Source of the DNA: Pseudomonadota bacterium
GTDB lineage: Bacteria; Pseudomonadota; Gammaproteobacteria; Burkholderiales; Rhodocyclaceae
DNA: 64,000 nucleotides
Direction: 5' to 3'
Assembly: GCA_963205435.1 (NCBI GenBank)
Contig: CAUJIV010000028.1
Location: 49,540-113,539, forward strand
Shown piece by piece: positions 19,067 through 29,779 of the stretch; position 1 is the stretch's first letter, and each line of letters begins with the position of its first letter. The notes beneath the pieces were generated by a model that worked only from the letters and a program-made list of their open reading frames with translations, ran no database searches and was not told where the DNA came from. Both the position numbers and the translations under genes were made by a program.

Positions 19067-20584
19067 GTGCGCCTCTTCCGCCTCCTGAAAATCATCAGCG
19101 TCGGCCTGCGCTTCGGCCTCGACCAGCTGGTGCTCGAGCAGCCGCGCGGCGAGCGGCTGGCGCGGCTGCTGCGCCGGGTCCTGTTCTGGCGCGACCTGTC
19201 GGCGCCGCGCGCGCTGCGGCTGCGCCTGGCGCTGGAGGCGCTCGGGCCGATCTTCGTCAAGTTCGGCCAGGTGCTGTCCACGCGGCGCGACCTGCTGCCG
19301 GTCGACCTCGCCGACGAGTTGGCCCTGCTGCAGGACCGCGTGCCGCCCTTCCCCTCCGCGCAGGCGCTGGCGGTGCTCGAGCGCGCCCTGGGCCGCAAGG
19401 TGGGCGAGGTGTTCGCCGAGTTCACGCCGGAGCCGGAGGCCAGCGCCTCGGTGGCGCAGGTGCATTTCGCCCGCCTGCCCGACGGCCGCGAGGCGGCGGT
19501 GAAGATCCTGCGCCCCGGCATCGAGCACGTCATCGCCCACGACGTCGCCCTGCTGGAGGCCGGCGCCGGCCTGATCGAATGGCTGTGGCCGGACGGCCGC
19601 CGGCTGAAGCCGCGCGAGGTGGTGGCCGAATTCGCCAAGCACCTCGAGGACGAGCTCGACCTGATGCGCGAGGCGGCCAACTGCTCGCAGCTGCGGCGCA
19701 ACTTCCTGCGCTCGCCGCTGCTCGCCGTGCCGGAGGTGCACTGGGAGTGGTGCTCGGCGCAGGTGATGGTGATGGAGCGCATGCACGGCACGCCGATCGG
19801 CCAGATCGAGGCGCTGCGGACAGCCGGCATCGACCTTAGCGCGCTGTCGCGCGCCGGCGTCGAGATCTTCTTCACCCAGGTCTTCCGCGACGGCTTCTTC
19901 CACGCCGACATGCACCCGGGCAACATCCTCGTCACGCCCGCCGGCCAGTACGTGGCGCTCGACTTCGGCATCATGGGCACGCTGACCGAGACCGACCAGG
20001 ACTACCTGGCGCAGAACTTCCTCGGCTTCTTCCGCCGCGACTACAAGGCGGTGGCGCAGGCGCACATCGACGCCGGCTGGGTGCCGGCGGACACGCGCAT
20101 CGACGAGTTCGAGGCCGGCATCCGCGCCGTCTGCGAGCCGGTGTTCGACCGGCCGCTGAAGGACATTTCCTTCGGCCGCACCCTGCTGCGCCTGTTCCAG
20201 ACCGGGCGCCGCTTCAACGTCGAGATCCAGCCGCAGCTGGTCATGCTGCAGAAGACGCTGCTCAACATCGAGGGGCTCGGCCGCCAGCTCGACCCGGAGC
20301 TCGACCTGTGGACCACGGCGAAGCCCTTCCTCGAGCGCTGGATGGCCGAGCGCGTCGGGCTCAAGGGGCTGGCCAACCACCTGCGCCGCGAGGCGCCGCT
20401 GTGGGCCGGCCTGCTGCCTCAACTGCCGCGCCTGGCGCACCAGGCGCTCGAGCGCCAGCCGCACGAGGCGCTGCGCGTCGAGCTGGCCCTTTTGCGCCGC
20501 GAGAAGCGGCGGCAGACCTTCTGGCTGCGCGCCATCACCCTGCTGCTCGTCGTCCTGATCGCCGCGCAGCTGCTTTGGCTATAA
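19067..20584 (+). CDS. ubiB: ubiquinone biosynthesis regulatory protein kinase UbiB
   Basis: GTG start; [51 protein letters not shown], two C-terminal TM. Confidence 0.96.
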   Translation: MRLFRLLKIISVGLRFGLDQLVLEQPRGERLARLLRRVLFWRDLSAPRALRLRLALEALGPIFVKFGQVLSTRRDLLPVDLADELALLQDRVPPFPSAQALAVLERALGRKVGEVFAEFTPEPEASASVAQVHFARLPDGREAAVKILRPGIEHVIAHDVALLEAGAGLIEWLWPDGRRLKPREVVAEFAKHLEDELDLMREAANCSQLRRNFLRSPLLAVPEVHWEWCSAQVMVMERMHGTPIGQIEALRTAGIDLSALSRAGVEIFFTQVFRDGFFHADMHPGNILVTPAGQYVALDFGIMGTLTETDQDYLAQNFLGFFRRDYKAVAQAHIDAGWVPADTRIDEFEAGIRAVCEPVFDRPLKDISFGRTLLRLFQTGRRFNVEIQPQLVMLQKTLLNIEGLGRQLDPELDLWTTAKPFLERWMAERVGLKGLANHLRREAPLWAGLLPQLPRLAHQALERQPHEALRVELALLRREKRRQTFWLRAITLLLVVLIAAQLLWL

Positions 20585-20621
20585 TCCGCCGTCCTCCACG
20601 AAGCGCCCGACCGCCGCCGCC

Positions 20622-22175
20622 ATGCTGCTCTGGTTCGTCGCCCTCTACCTGATGGTCTCGGTCGGCATCGGCCTGCTCGCCGCCACGCGGGTGCACAACG
20701 TCAAGGATTTCGCCGTCGCCGGCCGCTCGCTGCCGCTGCCGGTGGTCACCGCCACCGTGTTCGCCACCTGGTTCGGCGCCGAGGCGGTGTTCGGCGTCTC
20801 CGCCACCTTCGTCAAGGAGGGCCTCACCGGCGTGGTGGCCGACCCCTTCGGCTCCTCGCTGTGCCTGATCCTCGCCGGCATCCTCTTCTCGCGCTACCTC
20901 TATCGCCTCAACATCCTCACGCTGGGCGACTTCTACCGCATCCGCTACAACCGCGCGGCCGAGGTGCTGACGACGCTGTGCATCGTCACCTCCTACCTCG
21001 GCTGGGTGGCGGCGCAGATCAAGGCGCTCGGCCTGATCTTCTTCGTCGTCACCGACGGCGCCCTGAGCCAGACAGCCGGCATGGTGATCGGCGCCGCCAT
21101 CGTCGTCACCTACACCACCTTCGGCGGCATGTTCTCGGTGGCCATCCTCGACTTCGTGCAGATGGCCGTCTCGCTGGGCGGCCTGCTCTTCATCGCCTGG
21201 GTGGCGAGCGGCAAGGTGGACGGCGGCACGGCCACGGTCGTCAGCCACGCCGCCGCCGCCGGCAAGCTGGACTTCTTCCCCGAGGCCGATCCGCTGAAAT
21301 GGGTCGCCTTCCTCGGCGCCTGGGTGACGATGATGCTCGGCTCGATCCCGCAGCAGGACGTCTTCCAGCGCGTCACCTCGGCGAAGAGCGCGCGCATCGC
21401 CCTGTGGGGCTCGGTGCTCGGCGCCTCGATCTACTTCTGCTTCACCTTCGTGCCGATGTTCATCGCCTACTCGGCGACGCTGATCGACCCGGCCCGCTTC
21501 GGCGGCATGATCGAGCAGGACTCGCAGCTGGTGCTGCCGACGCTGGTGCTGCAGCACATGCCGCTCGCCGCCCAGGTGCTGTTCTTCGGCGCCGTGCTCT
21601 CGGCCATCATGAGCTGCTCCTCGGCGACGCTGCTCGCTCCCTCGGTCAGCTTCGCCGAGAACGTCGTCCGCGGCTTCTGGCCGGAGATGAGCGGCCGCCG
21701 CTTCCTCTGGGTCATGCGCGCCAACCTGGTCGGCTTCGCCTGCCTGGTGCTGGCCTTCGCGCTGAATTCCAGCGCCTCGATCCTGCAGATGGTCGAGAGC
21801 GCCTACAAGGTGACGCTGGCCGGCGCCTTCGTGCCGCTGATCGCCGGCATCTTCTGGAAGCGCGCCACCTCGCAGGGCGCGCTGGCGGCGATCTTCGGCG
21901 GCCTGCTGGCCTGGCTGCTGGTCGAGGCGCTGGTGGCCGGCGGCGAGGGCGCCGGCGTCTATGGCTACGCGCTGATCGGCGACGACGCCATCCCGCCGCA
22001 ACTCGTCGGCCTCGCCGTTTCCGCCCTCGGCATGCTCGCCGGCTCGCTGCTGCCGCAATGGATCGCCCATCCGGCGCCGGCGCGCCATCCCCACCACGCC
22101 GCCGCGCAAACCCACCACGCCGCCGCGCCGGCGCACCATCCGCACGCCGATCAGCCCCCGCGCCAGCCGGGCTGA
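20622..22175 (+). CDS. sodium:solute symporter family protein with His-rich C-terminal tail
   Basis: About 13 TM segments; DFAVAGRSLPLPVVTATVFATWFGAEAVFG; tail RHPHHAAAQTHHAAAPAHHPHADQPP. Confidence 0.93.
   Translation: MLLWFVALYLMVSVGIGLLAATRVHNVKDFAVAGRSLPLPVVTATVFATWFGAEAVFGVSATFVKEGLTGVVADPFGSSLCLILAGILFSRYLYRLNILTLGDFYRIRYNRAAEVLTTLCIVTSYLGWVAAQIKALGLIFFVVTDGALSQTAGMVIGAAIVVTYTTFGGMFSVAILDFVQMAVSLGGLLFIAWVASGKVDGGTATVVSHAAAAGKLDFFPEADPLKWVAFLGAWVTMMLGSIPQQDVFQRVTSAKSARIALWGSVLGASIYFCFTFVPMFIAYSATLIDPARFGGMIEQDSQLVLPTLVLQHMPLAAQVLFFGAVLSAIMSCSSATLLAPSVSFAENVVRGFWPEMSGRRFLWVMRANLVGFACLVLAFALNSSASILQMVESAYKVTLAGAFVPLIAGIFWKRATSQGALAAIFGGLLAWLLVEALVAGGEGAGVYGYALIGDDAIPPQLVGLAVSALGMLAGSLLPQWIAHPAPARHPHHAAAQTHHAAAPAHHPHADQPPRQPG
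22091..22127 (+). repeat. 16-nt direct repeat inside the symporter His-rich tail
   Basis: CCACCACGCCGCCGCG at 22091-22106 and again at 22112-22127. Confidence 0.85.
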
Positions 22176-22185
22176 GCCGCGCCCG

Positions 22186-22710
22186 ATGGCGCTGTCGAAC
22201 CGATTCCGTCGCTTCAAGGCCGCGGTCTTCGCGCTGCTCGGCGCCAGTCTCGTCCTCTACGCCCTCGTCGGCCGTCCGAGCGAGATCATCGATACGGCCG
22301 CCTGGCTGGTGCTGCTGGCCCTCTTCGAGATCGAAACGGCGCACGGCAGGCTGCTGACGCCGGCCCGCGTGCGCCTGATCCACGCGCTGCGCCCGCTTGC
22401 CGGCGCCGCCGTGCTGGCCGCCGCCATCGAATACCTGCTCGAGTCCGAATGGCTCGACGCCTTCAACGCCTGGCTGTGGATCGCCGTGGTGATCCTGCTG
22501 GAGATCGAGGTGCGCGCGCCACGGGCGGTGGCGCGGCGGCGCGAGTCCTTCCTCGTCGCCGCCACGGTCCTCTATGCCGCCCTGCTGATGCTGGTGCCGG
22601 CCTGGCTCTGGCAGGGCGAGTGGCTGGCGGCCTGGGACGCGACGCTCTGGCTGGCCGCCTTCTTCGCCATCGAGCTGAACGTGCTGGACCGCGGCCGGGC
22701 TATGCTGTGA
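22186..22710 (+). CDS. hypothetical integral membrane protein
   Basis: Multiple hydrophobic segments; co-oriented between symporter and VanZ genes. Confidence 0.75.
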   Translation: MALSNRFRRFKAAVFALLGASLVLYALVGRPSEIIDTAAWLVLLALFEIETAHGRLLTPARVRLIHALRPLAGAAVLAAAIEYLLESEWLDAFNAWLWIAVVILLEIEVRAPRAVARRRESFLVAATVLYAALLMLVPAWLWQGEWLAAWDATLWLAAFFAIELNVLDRGRAML

Positions 22711-22714
22711 AGCC

Positions 22715-23773
22715 ATGAAAAGCCCGCATTCGCCCCTCGCCCGCTACCTCGCCGTCGCCTACGCCCTGCTGGTCGCCTACGCCAGCCTGCACCCCTTCAC
22801 CGGCTGGCGCGACAGCGGCGCGCCGCTGTTCGCCTATCTCGCGGCCGCCTGGCCGCGCTACCACACCGGCTTCGACCTCGCCGTCAACATCCTCGCCTAC
22901 CTGCCGCTCGGCTTCCTGCTGGTGCCGGCGCTGGCCGGCCGCTTCGGCGTCGCCGCGGCGGCGCTGCTGGCCTTCCTCGCCGGCGGCGCGCTCAGCTTCG
23001 CCATGGAGACCCTGCAGAACTTCCTGCCGAGCCGCGTGCCGTCCAACATCGACCTCGCCTGCAACGCCATCGGCGCGGCGATCGGCGCGGCGGCCGGCAT
23101 CAACTGGGGGCGGGAGCTGCTCGACGGCGGCCGCCTGCACCGCCTGCGCGCGCGCCTGGTGGTGCCCGGGCGGGCGGGCGATTTCGGCCTGGTGCTGCTC
23201 GGCCTGTGGCTGCTCGCCCAGCTCAACCCCGAGCTCCTGCTGTTCGGCACGGGCGACCTGCGCAGCCTCTTCGACCTGCCGCCGCTGCCCTACTCGGCGC
23301 GGCGCTTCGCCGTCATCGAGGCGGCGGTCGCCGGCGGCGGCGCGCTCGCCGCCGGGCTCCTCTGCTGCTCGCTGCTGCGCGCCTGCGTCCGTCCCCTGGC
23401 GGCCGGGCTGCTGCTGGCGGCGCTGGCCGTCAAGGCCGGCTCCGGCGCCGTGCTGGTCAACACGGCGCAATTCCTGCAGTGGGTCACGCCCGGCAATGCG
23501 CTCGGCTTCGCCGCCGGCCTCGTTGCCCTGCTCGCCGCCAGCTTCCTGCCGCCGCTGCCGCAGCGCATGATCGCCGCGCTGGCCCTGCTGTTCGTCACCG
23601 CGCTGGTCAACCTGGCGCCGGAGAATCCCTATCTGGCCGCCTCGCTCGCCGTCTGGCAGCAGGGGCACTTCTTCAATTTCAACGGGCTGACGCGGCTGGT
23701 CTCCAGCCTGTGGCCCTTCGCCGCGCTGGCCAGCCTGATGCTGCCGCGGCCGAGGCCGCAAGCCCGCGCATGA
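22715..23773 (+). CDS. VanZ family protein
   Basis: YASLHPFTGWRDSG...FDLAVNILAYLPLGFLLVPAL...LSFAMETLQNFLPSRVPSNIDLACNAIGAAIGA. Confidence 0.9.
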   Translation: MKSPHSPLARYLAVAYALLVAYASLHPFTGWRDSGAPLFAYLAAAWPRYHTGFDLAVNILAYLPLGFLLVPALAGRFGVAAAALLAFLAGGALSFAMETLQNFLPSRVPSNIDLACNAIGAAIGAAAGINWGRELLDGGRLHRLRARLVVPGRAGDFGLVLLGLWLLAQLNPELLLFGTGDLRSLFDLPPLPYSARRFAVIEAAVAGGGALAAGLLCCSLLRACVRPLAAGLLLAALAVKAGSGAVLVNTAQFLQWVTPGNALGFAAGLVALLAASFLPPLPQRMIAALALLFVTALVNLAPENPYLAASLAVWQQGHFFNFNGLTRLVSSLWPFAALASLMLPRPRPQARA

Positions 23774-23783
23774 GGACGCCGCC

Positions 23784-24128
23784 ATGAGCGATTCCCTGAT
23801 CACGCTGCGCGAGCAGCTGCGCGCCTTCGCCCGCGAGCGCGAGTGGCAGCGCTTCCACACGCCGAAGAACCTGGCGATGGCGCTGATCGTCGAGGCGGCC
23901 GAGCTGGTCGAGCACTTCCAGTGGCTCAGCGGCGAGGAGAGCCTCGCCCTGCGCGACGAAGCCAGGCGCGAGGCGATCCGCGACGAGCTGGCCGACGTGC
24001 TGATCTACCTGATCGAGCTGGCCGATGTGCTGGAGGTAGATCTCGCCGCCGCGGCGCGGGCGAAAATCGCCAAGAACGCGCTGAAATACCCGGTCGGGCA
24101 GGCGCGCGGCAAGGCCAAGGAGCGCTGA
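23784..24128 (+). CDS. MazG-like nucleotide pyrophosphohydrolase
   Basis: NLAMALIVEAAELVEHFQWLSGEES...DELADVLIYLIELADVLEVDL EExxE..ExxD pattern. Confidence 0.93.
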   Translation: MSDSLITLREQLRAFAREREWQRFHTPKNLAMALIVEAAELVEHFQWLSGEESLALRDEARREAIRDELADVLIYLIELADVLEVDLAAAARAKIAKNALKYPVGQARGKAKER

Positions 24129-24288
24129 TGCGCTCCGGAAATAACCATGATGGCGCATCGCGATCGCCCGGCAGGCCCGCCGCCCGTCCGGCGGACATAT
24201 AATGGAGCGACCTGCGGGCGCCCGGCCGCCCCGATCCGCCGGGCGCAAACGAAGGCTTCCAATAATTCCTTACCCACGGAGATCCGAC

Positions 24289-24597
24289 ATGAGCTATTAC
24301 AAGCACCACGTCTTCTTCTGCACCACGCAGCGCGAGGCCGGCCACATCTGCTGCAACGCGGCGGGCGCCTCGCAGATGAAGGACTACGCCAAGGACCGCA
24401 TCGGCGAGCTCGGCCTGAAGGGCCCCGGTCAGATCCGCATCAACACCGCCGGCTGCATGGACCGCTGCGAGCAGGGGCCGGTGATGGTGGTCTATCCGGA
24501 AGGCGTCTGGTACTCCTACAAGGGCAAGGAGGACATCGACGAGATCATCAACGAGCACCTGGTCAAGGGCAAGGTCGTCGAGCGCCTGAAGATCTGA
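24289..24597 (+). CDS. thioredoxin-like [2Fe-2S] ferredoxin
   Basis: MSYYKHHVFFCTTQREAGHICC...INTAGCMDRCEQGPVMVVYPEGVWY. Confidence 0.93.
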   Translation: MSYYKHHVFFCTTQREAGHICCNAAGASQMKDYAKDRIGELGLKGPGQIRINTAGCMDRCEQGPVMVVYPEGVWYSYKGKEDIDEIINEHLVKGKVVERLKI

Positions 24598-25265
24598 TGC
24601 TCCGCGCCGAGCGCGTGCTGCTCGACGGCCCGGCCGGCGCCATCGAGACCTTCGTCGATCCGCCGCCGGATGCGGCGGCGTCCCTTGGCGGCGGTGCGCC
24701 CGCCGAAGGCATCGCCCTCATCGCCCACCCCCATCCCCTGTACGGCGGCTCGGCGGACAACAAGGTGGTCACCACGCTGGCGAAGGCCCTGCGCGAGCTC
24801 GGCTGCGTCACCCTGCGGCCGAACTTCCGCGGCGTCGGCGCCTCGGCCGGCGCCCATGACCACGGCAACGGCGAGACCGACGACCTGCTCGCCGTCCACG
24901 CCTGGGCGCGGGCGCGCTACGGCGCCGAACTGCCCTTCCATCTCGGCGGCTTCTCCTTCGGCGCCTACGTCGCGGCGCGCCTCGCCAAGCGCCTGGCCGA
25001 GGCCGGCGACCCGGCGCGCCGCCTGGTGCTGATCGGCACGGCCGCCGGCTTCGTCGAGGGCAGCCGCCGCTACGTCACCGAGGCGGTGACGCCCGACACC
25101 ATCGTCATCCACGGCGACCGCGACGAGGTGGTGCCGCTGGCCAACGTGCTGGCCTGGGCCGAGCCGCTCGATCTGGTGGTCAGCGTGGTGCCCGGCGCCA
25201 GCCATTTCTTCGACCGCAAGCTGCACTTCATCCGCCGCATCGTCGCCTCGCAGTGGGCACGCTGA
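24597..25265 (+). CDS. alpha/beta hydrolase
   Basis: [27 protein letters not shown]...[16 protein letters not shown]...[15 protein letters not shown]; start overlaps preceding stop. Confidence 0.9.
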   Translation: MLRAERVLLDGPAGAIETFVDPPPDAAASLGGGAPAEGIALIAHPHPLYGGSADNKVVTTLAKALRELGCVTLRPNFRGVGASAGAHDHGNGETDDLLAVHAWARARYGAELPFHLGGFSFGAYVAARLAKRLAEAGDPARRLVLIGTAAGFVEGSRRYVTEAVTPDTIVIHGDRDEVVPLANVLAWAEPLDLVVSVVPGASHFFDRKLHFIRRIVASQWAR

Positions 25266-26176
25266 GCGTCTCGGGCCTGCGCAAGTCCTATGGCGAAGCG
25301 CTCGTCCTCGCCGGGCTGTCCTTCGAGCTCGCCCGCGGCGAATGCTACGGCCTGCTCGGGCCGAACGGCGCCGGCAAGACCACCACGCTGCGCTGCGCGC
25401 TCGGCCTCACCGCGCCCGACGCCGGCGCCATCCGCCTCGCCGGCCTGCCAGTACCCGAACGCGCGCGCGAGGCGCGCATGCGCGTCGGCATCGTGCCGCA
25501 GATGGACAACCTCGACCCGGACTTCACCGCGGCGGAAAACCTGCTGGTCTACGCGCGCTACTTCGGCCTCGCCGACGCCGAGGCGCGCCGGCGCATCCCC
25601 GGTCTGCTCGAGTTCGCCGGGCTGGCCGGCCGCGCCGACGCCCGCATCAGCGCGCTCTCCGGCGGCATGAAGCGGCGCCTGACGCTGGCGCGCGCGCTGG
25701 TGAACGACCCGGACATCCTCTTCCTCGACGAGCCGACCACCGGCCTCGACCCGCAGGCGCGCCACCTGATCTGGGAGCGGCTGAAGCAACTGCAGCAGCA
25801 GGGCAAGACGGTGCTGCTGACGACCCACTTCATGGACGAGGCCGAGCGCCTGTGCCAGCGCCTCGCCATCATGGACGGCGGCCGCCTGATCGCCGAGGGC
25901 AGCCCGCGCGCGGTGATCGCCGCCCACATCGAGCCGGAGGTGGTCGAGGTCTTCAGCGAGCTGGGCGAGGCGAGCGCCGCCGACTGGGCGCGCGCCGAGG
26001 CGGCGCGCCTCGCCTCGCGCGTCGAGATCGTCGGCGAGACGGTCTTCTGCTACCTCGAGGAATCGCGCCCCCTGCTCGACCACCTCGCCGGACGCCGCGG
26101 CCTGCGCTACCTGCACCGGCCGGCCAACCTCGAGGACGTCTTCCTCAAGCTGACCGGGCGCGAGCTGCGCGACTGA
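25253..26176 (+). CDS. ABC transporter ATP-binding protein (NodI-like)
   Basis: Walker [12 protein letters not shown], signature LSGGMKRRL, Walker [13 protein letters not shown]; paired with NodJ-like permease. Confidence 0.95.
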   Translation: MGTLSVSGLRKSYGEALVLAGLSFELARGECYGLLGPNGAGKTTTLRCALGLTAPDAGAIRLAGLPVPERAREARMRVGIVPQMDNLDPDFTAAENLLVYARYFGLADAEARRRIPGLLEFAGLAGRADARISALSGGMKRRLTLARALVNDPDILFLDEPTTGLDPQARHLIWERLKQLQQQGKTVLLTTHFMDEAERLCQRLAIMDGGRLIAEGSPRAVIAAHIEPEVVEVFSELGEASAADWARAEAARLASRVEIVGETVFCYLEESRPLLDHLAGRRGLRYLHRPANLEDVFLKLTGRELRD

Positions 26177-26177
26177 C

Positions 26178-26957
26178 ATGGGGAACTTCCGCCGTCCGCG
26201 GCTCAGCCTGCGCTTCATCCCCGTCTGGCGGCGTAACTTCCTCGTCTGGCGCAAGCTGGCCATCCCCTCCATCCTCGGCAACCTGGCCGACCCGATGATC
26301 TACATGCTCGGCCTCGGCTACGGCCTCGGCAGCCTGCTGCCCGAGGTCGGCGGCGTCTCCTACATCGCCTTCCTCGCCGCCGGCGCCGCCTGCTTCTCGA
26401 CGCTGAACGCCGCCACCTTCGAGGCGCTCTACTCGGCCTTCTCGCGCATGCAGGTGCAGAAGACCTGGGAGGCCATCCTCAACGCGCCGATGGACCTCGA
26501 CGACCTGCTGCTGGCGGAGCTGGTGTGGGCGGCGAGCAAGGCGGCGGTCTCCGGCGCCGCCATCCTCGGCGTGGCGGCGGCGCTCGGCCTGGTCGCCTCG
26601 CCCCTGGCGCTGTGGTCGCTGCCGCTGATCTTCCTCGCCGGGCTGACCTTCGCCACGCTCGGGCTGATCGTGACGGCGCTGGCGCCGAGCTACGACTTCT
26701 TCATGTACTACTTCACGCTGTTCATCACGCCGATGACCCTGATCTCCGGCGTATTCTTTCCGATGGAGCAACTGCCGGACGCCTTCCAGGCGCTGGCCGG
26801 CGCGCTGCCGCTGTCGCATGCCGTCGATCTGCTGCGACCGCTGTTCCTCGGCCAGGCGCCGGCGCGGGCCGCGCTGCACGTCGCTGTCCTCGCCGGCTAC
26901 GCCCTCGCCGCCTTCTGGCTGGCGCTCGGCCTGGCGCGGCGCCGGCTGCTCAAGTAG
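26178..26957 (+). CDS. ABC transporter permease (NodJ-like, ABC-2 type)
   Basis: RNFLVWRKLAIPSILGNLADPMIYMLGLGYGLG; LISGVFFPMEQLPDAFQALAGALPLSHAVDLLRPL. Confidence 0.93.
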   Translation: MGNFRRPRLSLRFIPVWRRNFLVWRKLAIPSILGNLADPMIYMLGLGYGLGSLLPEVGGVSYIAFLAAGAACFSTLNAATFEALYSAFSRMQVQKTWEAILNAPMDLDDLLLAELVWAASKAAVSGAAILGVAAALGLVASPLALWSLPLIFLAGLTFATLGLIVTALAPSYDFFMYYFTLFITPMTLISGVFFPMEQLPDAFQALAGALPLSHAVDLLRPLFLGQAPARAALHVAVLAGYALAAFWLALGLARRRLLK

Positions 26958-26975
26958 CCCGGCGCCGCCCTGCGG

Positions 26976-26981
26976 TAGAAT
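26976..26981 (+). promoter_or_regulatory. -10-like hexamer TAGAAT immediately upstream of cutA
   Basis: TAGAAT ends 9 nt before the ATG at 26991. Confidence 0.35.
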
Positions 26982-26990
26982 CGGCCGGGC

Positions 26991-27323
26991 ATGGACGCCC
27001 TTCTCGTCATCACCACCCTGCCCGACGCCGAGGCGGCGCGCGCGCTCGCCCGCCGCCTGGTCGAGCAGCGCCACGCCGCCTGCGTGAACATCCTTTCGCC
27101 GTGCCAGTCCGTCTATCGCTGGCAGGGCCGGCTGGAGGAGGCGCGGGAGGTGCCGCTGCTGGTCAAGACCAGCGCGGCGCGCTACGGCGCCCTCGAGGAG
27201 GCGATCCGCGCCGGCCACCCCTACGAACTTCCCGAGATCATTGCTGTCCCTGTGGCGAGGGGGCTGCCCGCCTATCTCGACTGGGTGGCGAATGAAACCT
27301 CGCCCGGTTCCGAATCCTGCTGA
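26991..27323 (+). CDS. cutA: divalent-cation tolerance protein CutA
   Basis: LVITTLPDAEAARALARRLVEQRHAACVNILSPCQSVYRWQGRLEEAREVPLLVKT. Confidence 0.96.
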   Translation: MDALLVITTLPDAEAARALARRLVEQRHAACVNILSPCQSVYRWQGRLEEAREVPLLVKTSAARYGALEEAIRAGHPYELPEIIAVPVARGLPAYLDWVANETSPGSESC

Positions 27324-27337
27324 GTCCGCACCCAGAC

Positions 27338-29113
27338 ATGCTGCGCCGCCTTTTCGTCCTGCTCCTGCTCGGCCTGTCCGTCGCCGGCGCCGCCGCCGAG
27401 GAGCTGCTCGAGGTGGACAAGGCCTTCCGGCCGTCCGCGCGCGTGCTCGACGCCGGCACCCTCGAGGTGCGCTACGACATCGCCAAGGGCTATTACCTCT
27501 ATCGCGACAAGTTCCGCTTCGCGCTGGAACCGGCCGCGGCGCAGGCCGGCGCGCCGCAGATGCCGCAAGGCAAGGTCATCAACGACGAGTTCTTCGGCGA
27601 CGTCGAGACCTACCGCAGGCAGGCCGTCATCCGCCTGCCCTTCAGCGCGCCGGAAGGGCTCGAATCGCTGACCCTCAAGGCGACCTCGCAGGGCTGCGCC
27701 GACCTCGGCGTCTGCTACCCGCCCAACGAGCAGACGCTGCAGGTGAGCCTCGCCGCCATGAGCAGCCTGCCGCCGGCGCAGGCCGCCAATGCGGCGGACG
27801 TCGTCGTCGACGAACTTCCCGGGGACGAATCCTCGCAGCTGGCGGCCCTGCTGAAGAACGCCGGCTTCTGGCTGGTCCTCAGCACCTTCTTCGGCGCCGG
27901 CCTGCTGCTGGCGTTCACCCCCTGCGTCTTCCCGATGTACCCGATCCTGTCGGGCATCATCGTCGGCCACGGCGACCGCATCAGCAAGGGGCGGGCCCTG
28001 GTCCTCTCGCTGGCCTACGTGATCGGCATGGCGGTGACCTACGCTGCCGCCGGCGTCGCCGCCGGCCTGTCCGGCTCGATGCTGTCCTCGGCGCTGCAGA
28101 ACGCCTGGGTGCTGGGCGGCTTCGCCCTGCTGTTCGTCGTCCTCTCGCTGTCGATGTTCGGCTTCTACGAGCTGCAGCTGCCGACCTTCCTGCAAAGCCG
28201 CCTTTCGGAAGAATCCGGCCACCTGCGCGGCGGCTCGCTGCACGGCGTCGCCGCCATGGGCGCCCTCTCGGCGCTGATCGTCGGCCCCTGCGTGGCGGCG
28301 CCGCTGGCCGGCGCCCTGCTCTACATCGCGCAGACGCACGACGCCGTGCTCGGCGGCGCGGCGCTGTTCGCCATGGCCCTCGGCAAGGGCGTGCCGCTGG
28401 TCGCCGTCGGCGTGTCGACACGCTCCCTGCTGCCGCGCGCCGGTCCCTGGATGGACGCGGTCAAGAAGGCCTTCGGCGTCATGCTGCTGGCGCTGGCCAT
28501 CTGGCTGGTCTCGCCGGTGCTGCCGGCCTGGGCGCACCTCGGCGCCTGGGGCCTGCTCGCCATCGGCACCGCCATCTTCCTGCGCGCCCTCGACCCGCTG
28601 CCGCCGCAGGCGCGCCGGGGCGCGCGCCTGTGGAAGGGCGTTGGCGTGGTGCTGCTGATCGTCGGCGCCAGCCAGGTGGTCGGCGCCGTCGGCGGCAGCA
28701 GCGACCCGCTCGCCCCGCTCGGCTTCCTGCGCGGCGCGCGACTGGCGGCCGAGCACCCGCCCTTCGAGCGCGTCGCCAGCCTCGCCGAGCTGGACGCCCG
28801 CCTCGCCAGCGCCGGGCGGCCGGTGATGCTCGACTTCTACGCCGACTGGTGCGTCTCCTGCAAGCAAATGGAGAAATACACTTTTTCCGATCCCGCCGTC
28901 GCCGAAAAGATGCGCCGCATGACCCTCCTGCAGGTCGATGTCACCGCCAACACGGACGAACACAAGGCGCTGCTCAAGCGCTACGGCCTGTTCGGCCCGC
29001 CCGGCATCCTCTTCTTCGACCGCCAGGGCCGGGAGCGCCCCGGCCTGCGCGTGATCGGCTTCCAGCCGGCCGAGAAGTTCGGCAAGACGCTGGAGGCCGG
29101 CCTGGCCGGTTGA
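27338..29113 (+). CDS. dsbD: thiol:disulfide interchange protein DsbD
   Basis: N-terminal DsbC-binding-like domain, TM domain LLLAFTPCVFPMYPILSGI, C-terminal DFYADWCVSCKQMEKYTF. Confidence 0.97.
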   Translation: MLRRLFVLLLLGLSVAGAAAEELLEVDKAFRPSARVLDAGTLEVRYDIAKGYYLYRDKFRFALEPAAAQAGAPQMPQGKVINDEFFGDVETYRRQAVIRLPFSAPEGLESLTLKATSQGCADLGVCYPPNEQTLQVSLAAMSSLPPAQAANAADVVVDELPGDESSQLAALLKNAGFWLVLSTFFGAGLLLAFTPCVFPMYPILSGIIVGHGDRISKGRALVLSLAYVIGMAVTYAAAGVAAGLSGSMLSSALQNAWVLGGFALLFVVLSLSMFGFYELQLPTFLQSRLSEESGHLRGGSLHGVAAMGALSALIVGPCVAAPLAGALLYIAQTHDAVLGGAALFAMALGKGVPLVAVGVSTRSLLPRAGPWMDAVKKAFGVMLLALAIWLVSPVLPAWAHLGAWGLLAIGTAIFLRALDPLPPQARRGARLWKGVGVVLLIVGASQVVGAVGGSSDPLAPLGFLRGARLAAEHPPFERVASLAELDARLASAGRPVMLDFYADWCVSCKQMEKYTFSDPAVAEKMRRMTLLQVDVTANTDEHKALLKRYGLFGPPGILFFDRQGRERPGLRVIGFQPAEKFGKTLEAGLAG

Positions 29114-29185
29114 TGGCTCTCAAACACCGCCCGGCGGTTCGCGGTTAGAATCCCCGCACCTTCATCGTCCCCTTTTGCCCGCACG

Positions 29186-29779
29186 GTGTTTACCGGAATC
29201 GTCGCCGCAACCGGCAGGATCGCCGGGCTGCAGGCCCTCGAAAAGGGCCTGCGCCTGACCATCGAGGCGCCCGGTCTCGATCTCTCCGATGTGGCCGTCG
29301 GCGACTCGATCGCCCACGGCGGCGTCTGCCTGACGGTGGTCGAGAAGGACGGCTCGCGTTACAAGGTCGATGTCTCGCGCGAGACGCTCGACTGCACCGT
29401 CGGCCTCGACGCGCCGGGCGAAGTCAATCTGGAGAAGGCGCTGCGCCTGGCCGACCGCCTCGGCGGCCACCTGGTGACCGGCCATGTCGACGGCGTCGGC
29501 GAGGTACTGAAGTTCGAGCGCATCGGCGAGAGCCACGAGCTGGCGGTGCACGCGCCGCGCGAGCTGGCGAAATACATCGCGCGCAAGGGCTCGATCACGG
29601 TGGACGGCGTCAGCCTGACGGTCAATCGCGTCGCCGGCACGGAGTTCTCCGTCAACCTGATTCCGCACACGGTGGCGATGACGACGCTGAAGCGTCTGCA
29701 GGCCGGCAGCCGGGTCAATCTCGAGATCGACCTCATCGCCCGCTACGTCGAGCGCATGATGGACCGGGAGGCGGCATGA
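29186..29779 (+). CDS. ribE: riboflavin synthase alpha subunit
   Basis: [16 protein letters not shown] (GTG start); [40 protein letters not shown]. Confidence 0.97.
   Translation: MFTGIVAATGRIAGLQALEKGLRLTIEAPGLDLSDVAVGDSIAHGGVCLTVVEKDGSRYKVDVSRETLDCTVGLDAPGEVNLEKALRLADRLGGHLVTGHVDGVGEVLKFERIGESHELAVHAPRELAKYIARKGSITVDGVSLTVNRVAGTEFSVNLIPHTVAMTTLKRLQAGSRVNLEIDLIARYVERMMDREAA

Noticed and set aside
22081-22130. CRISPR-like repeats
   Set aside because: The two 16-nt repeats are in frame and encode the symporter His-rich tail; no array of spacers anywhere in the window
29114-29185. FMN riboswitch upstream of ribE
   Set aside because: Only ~72 nt available and no RFN-element conserved sequence
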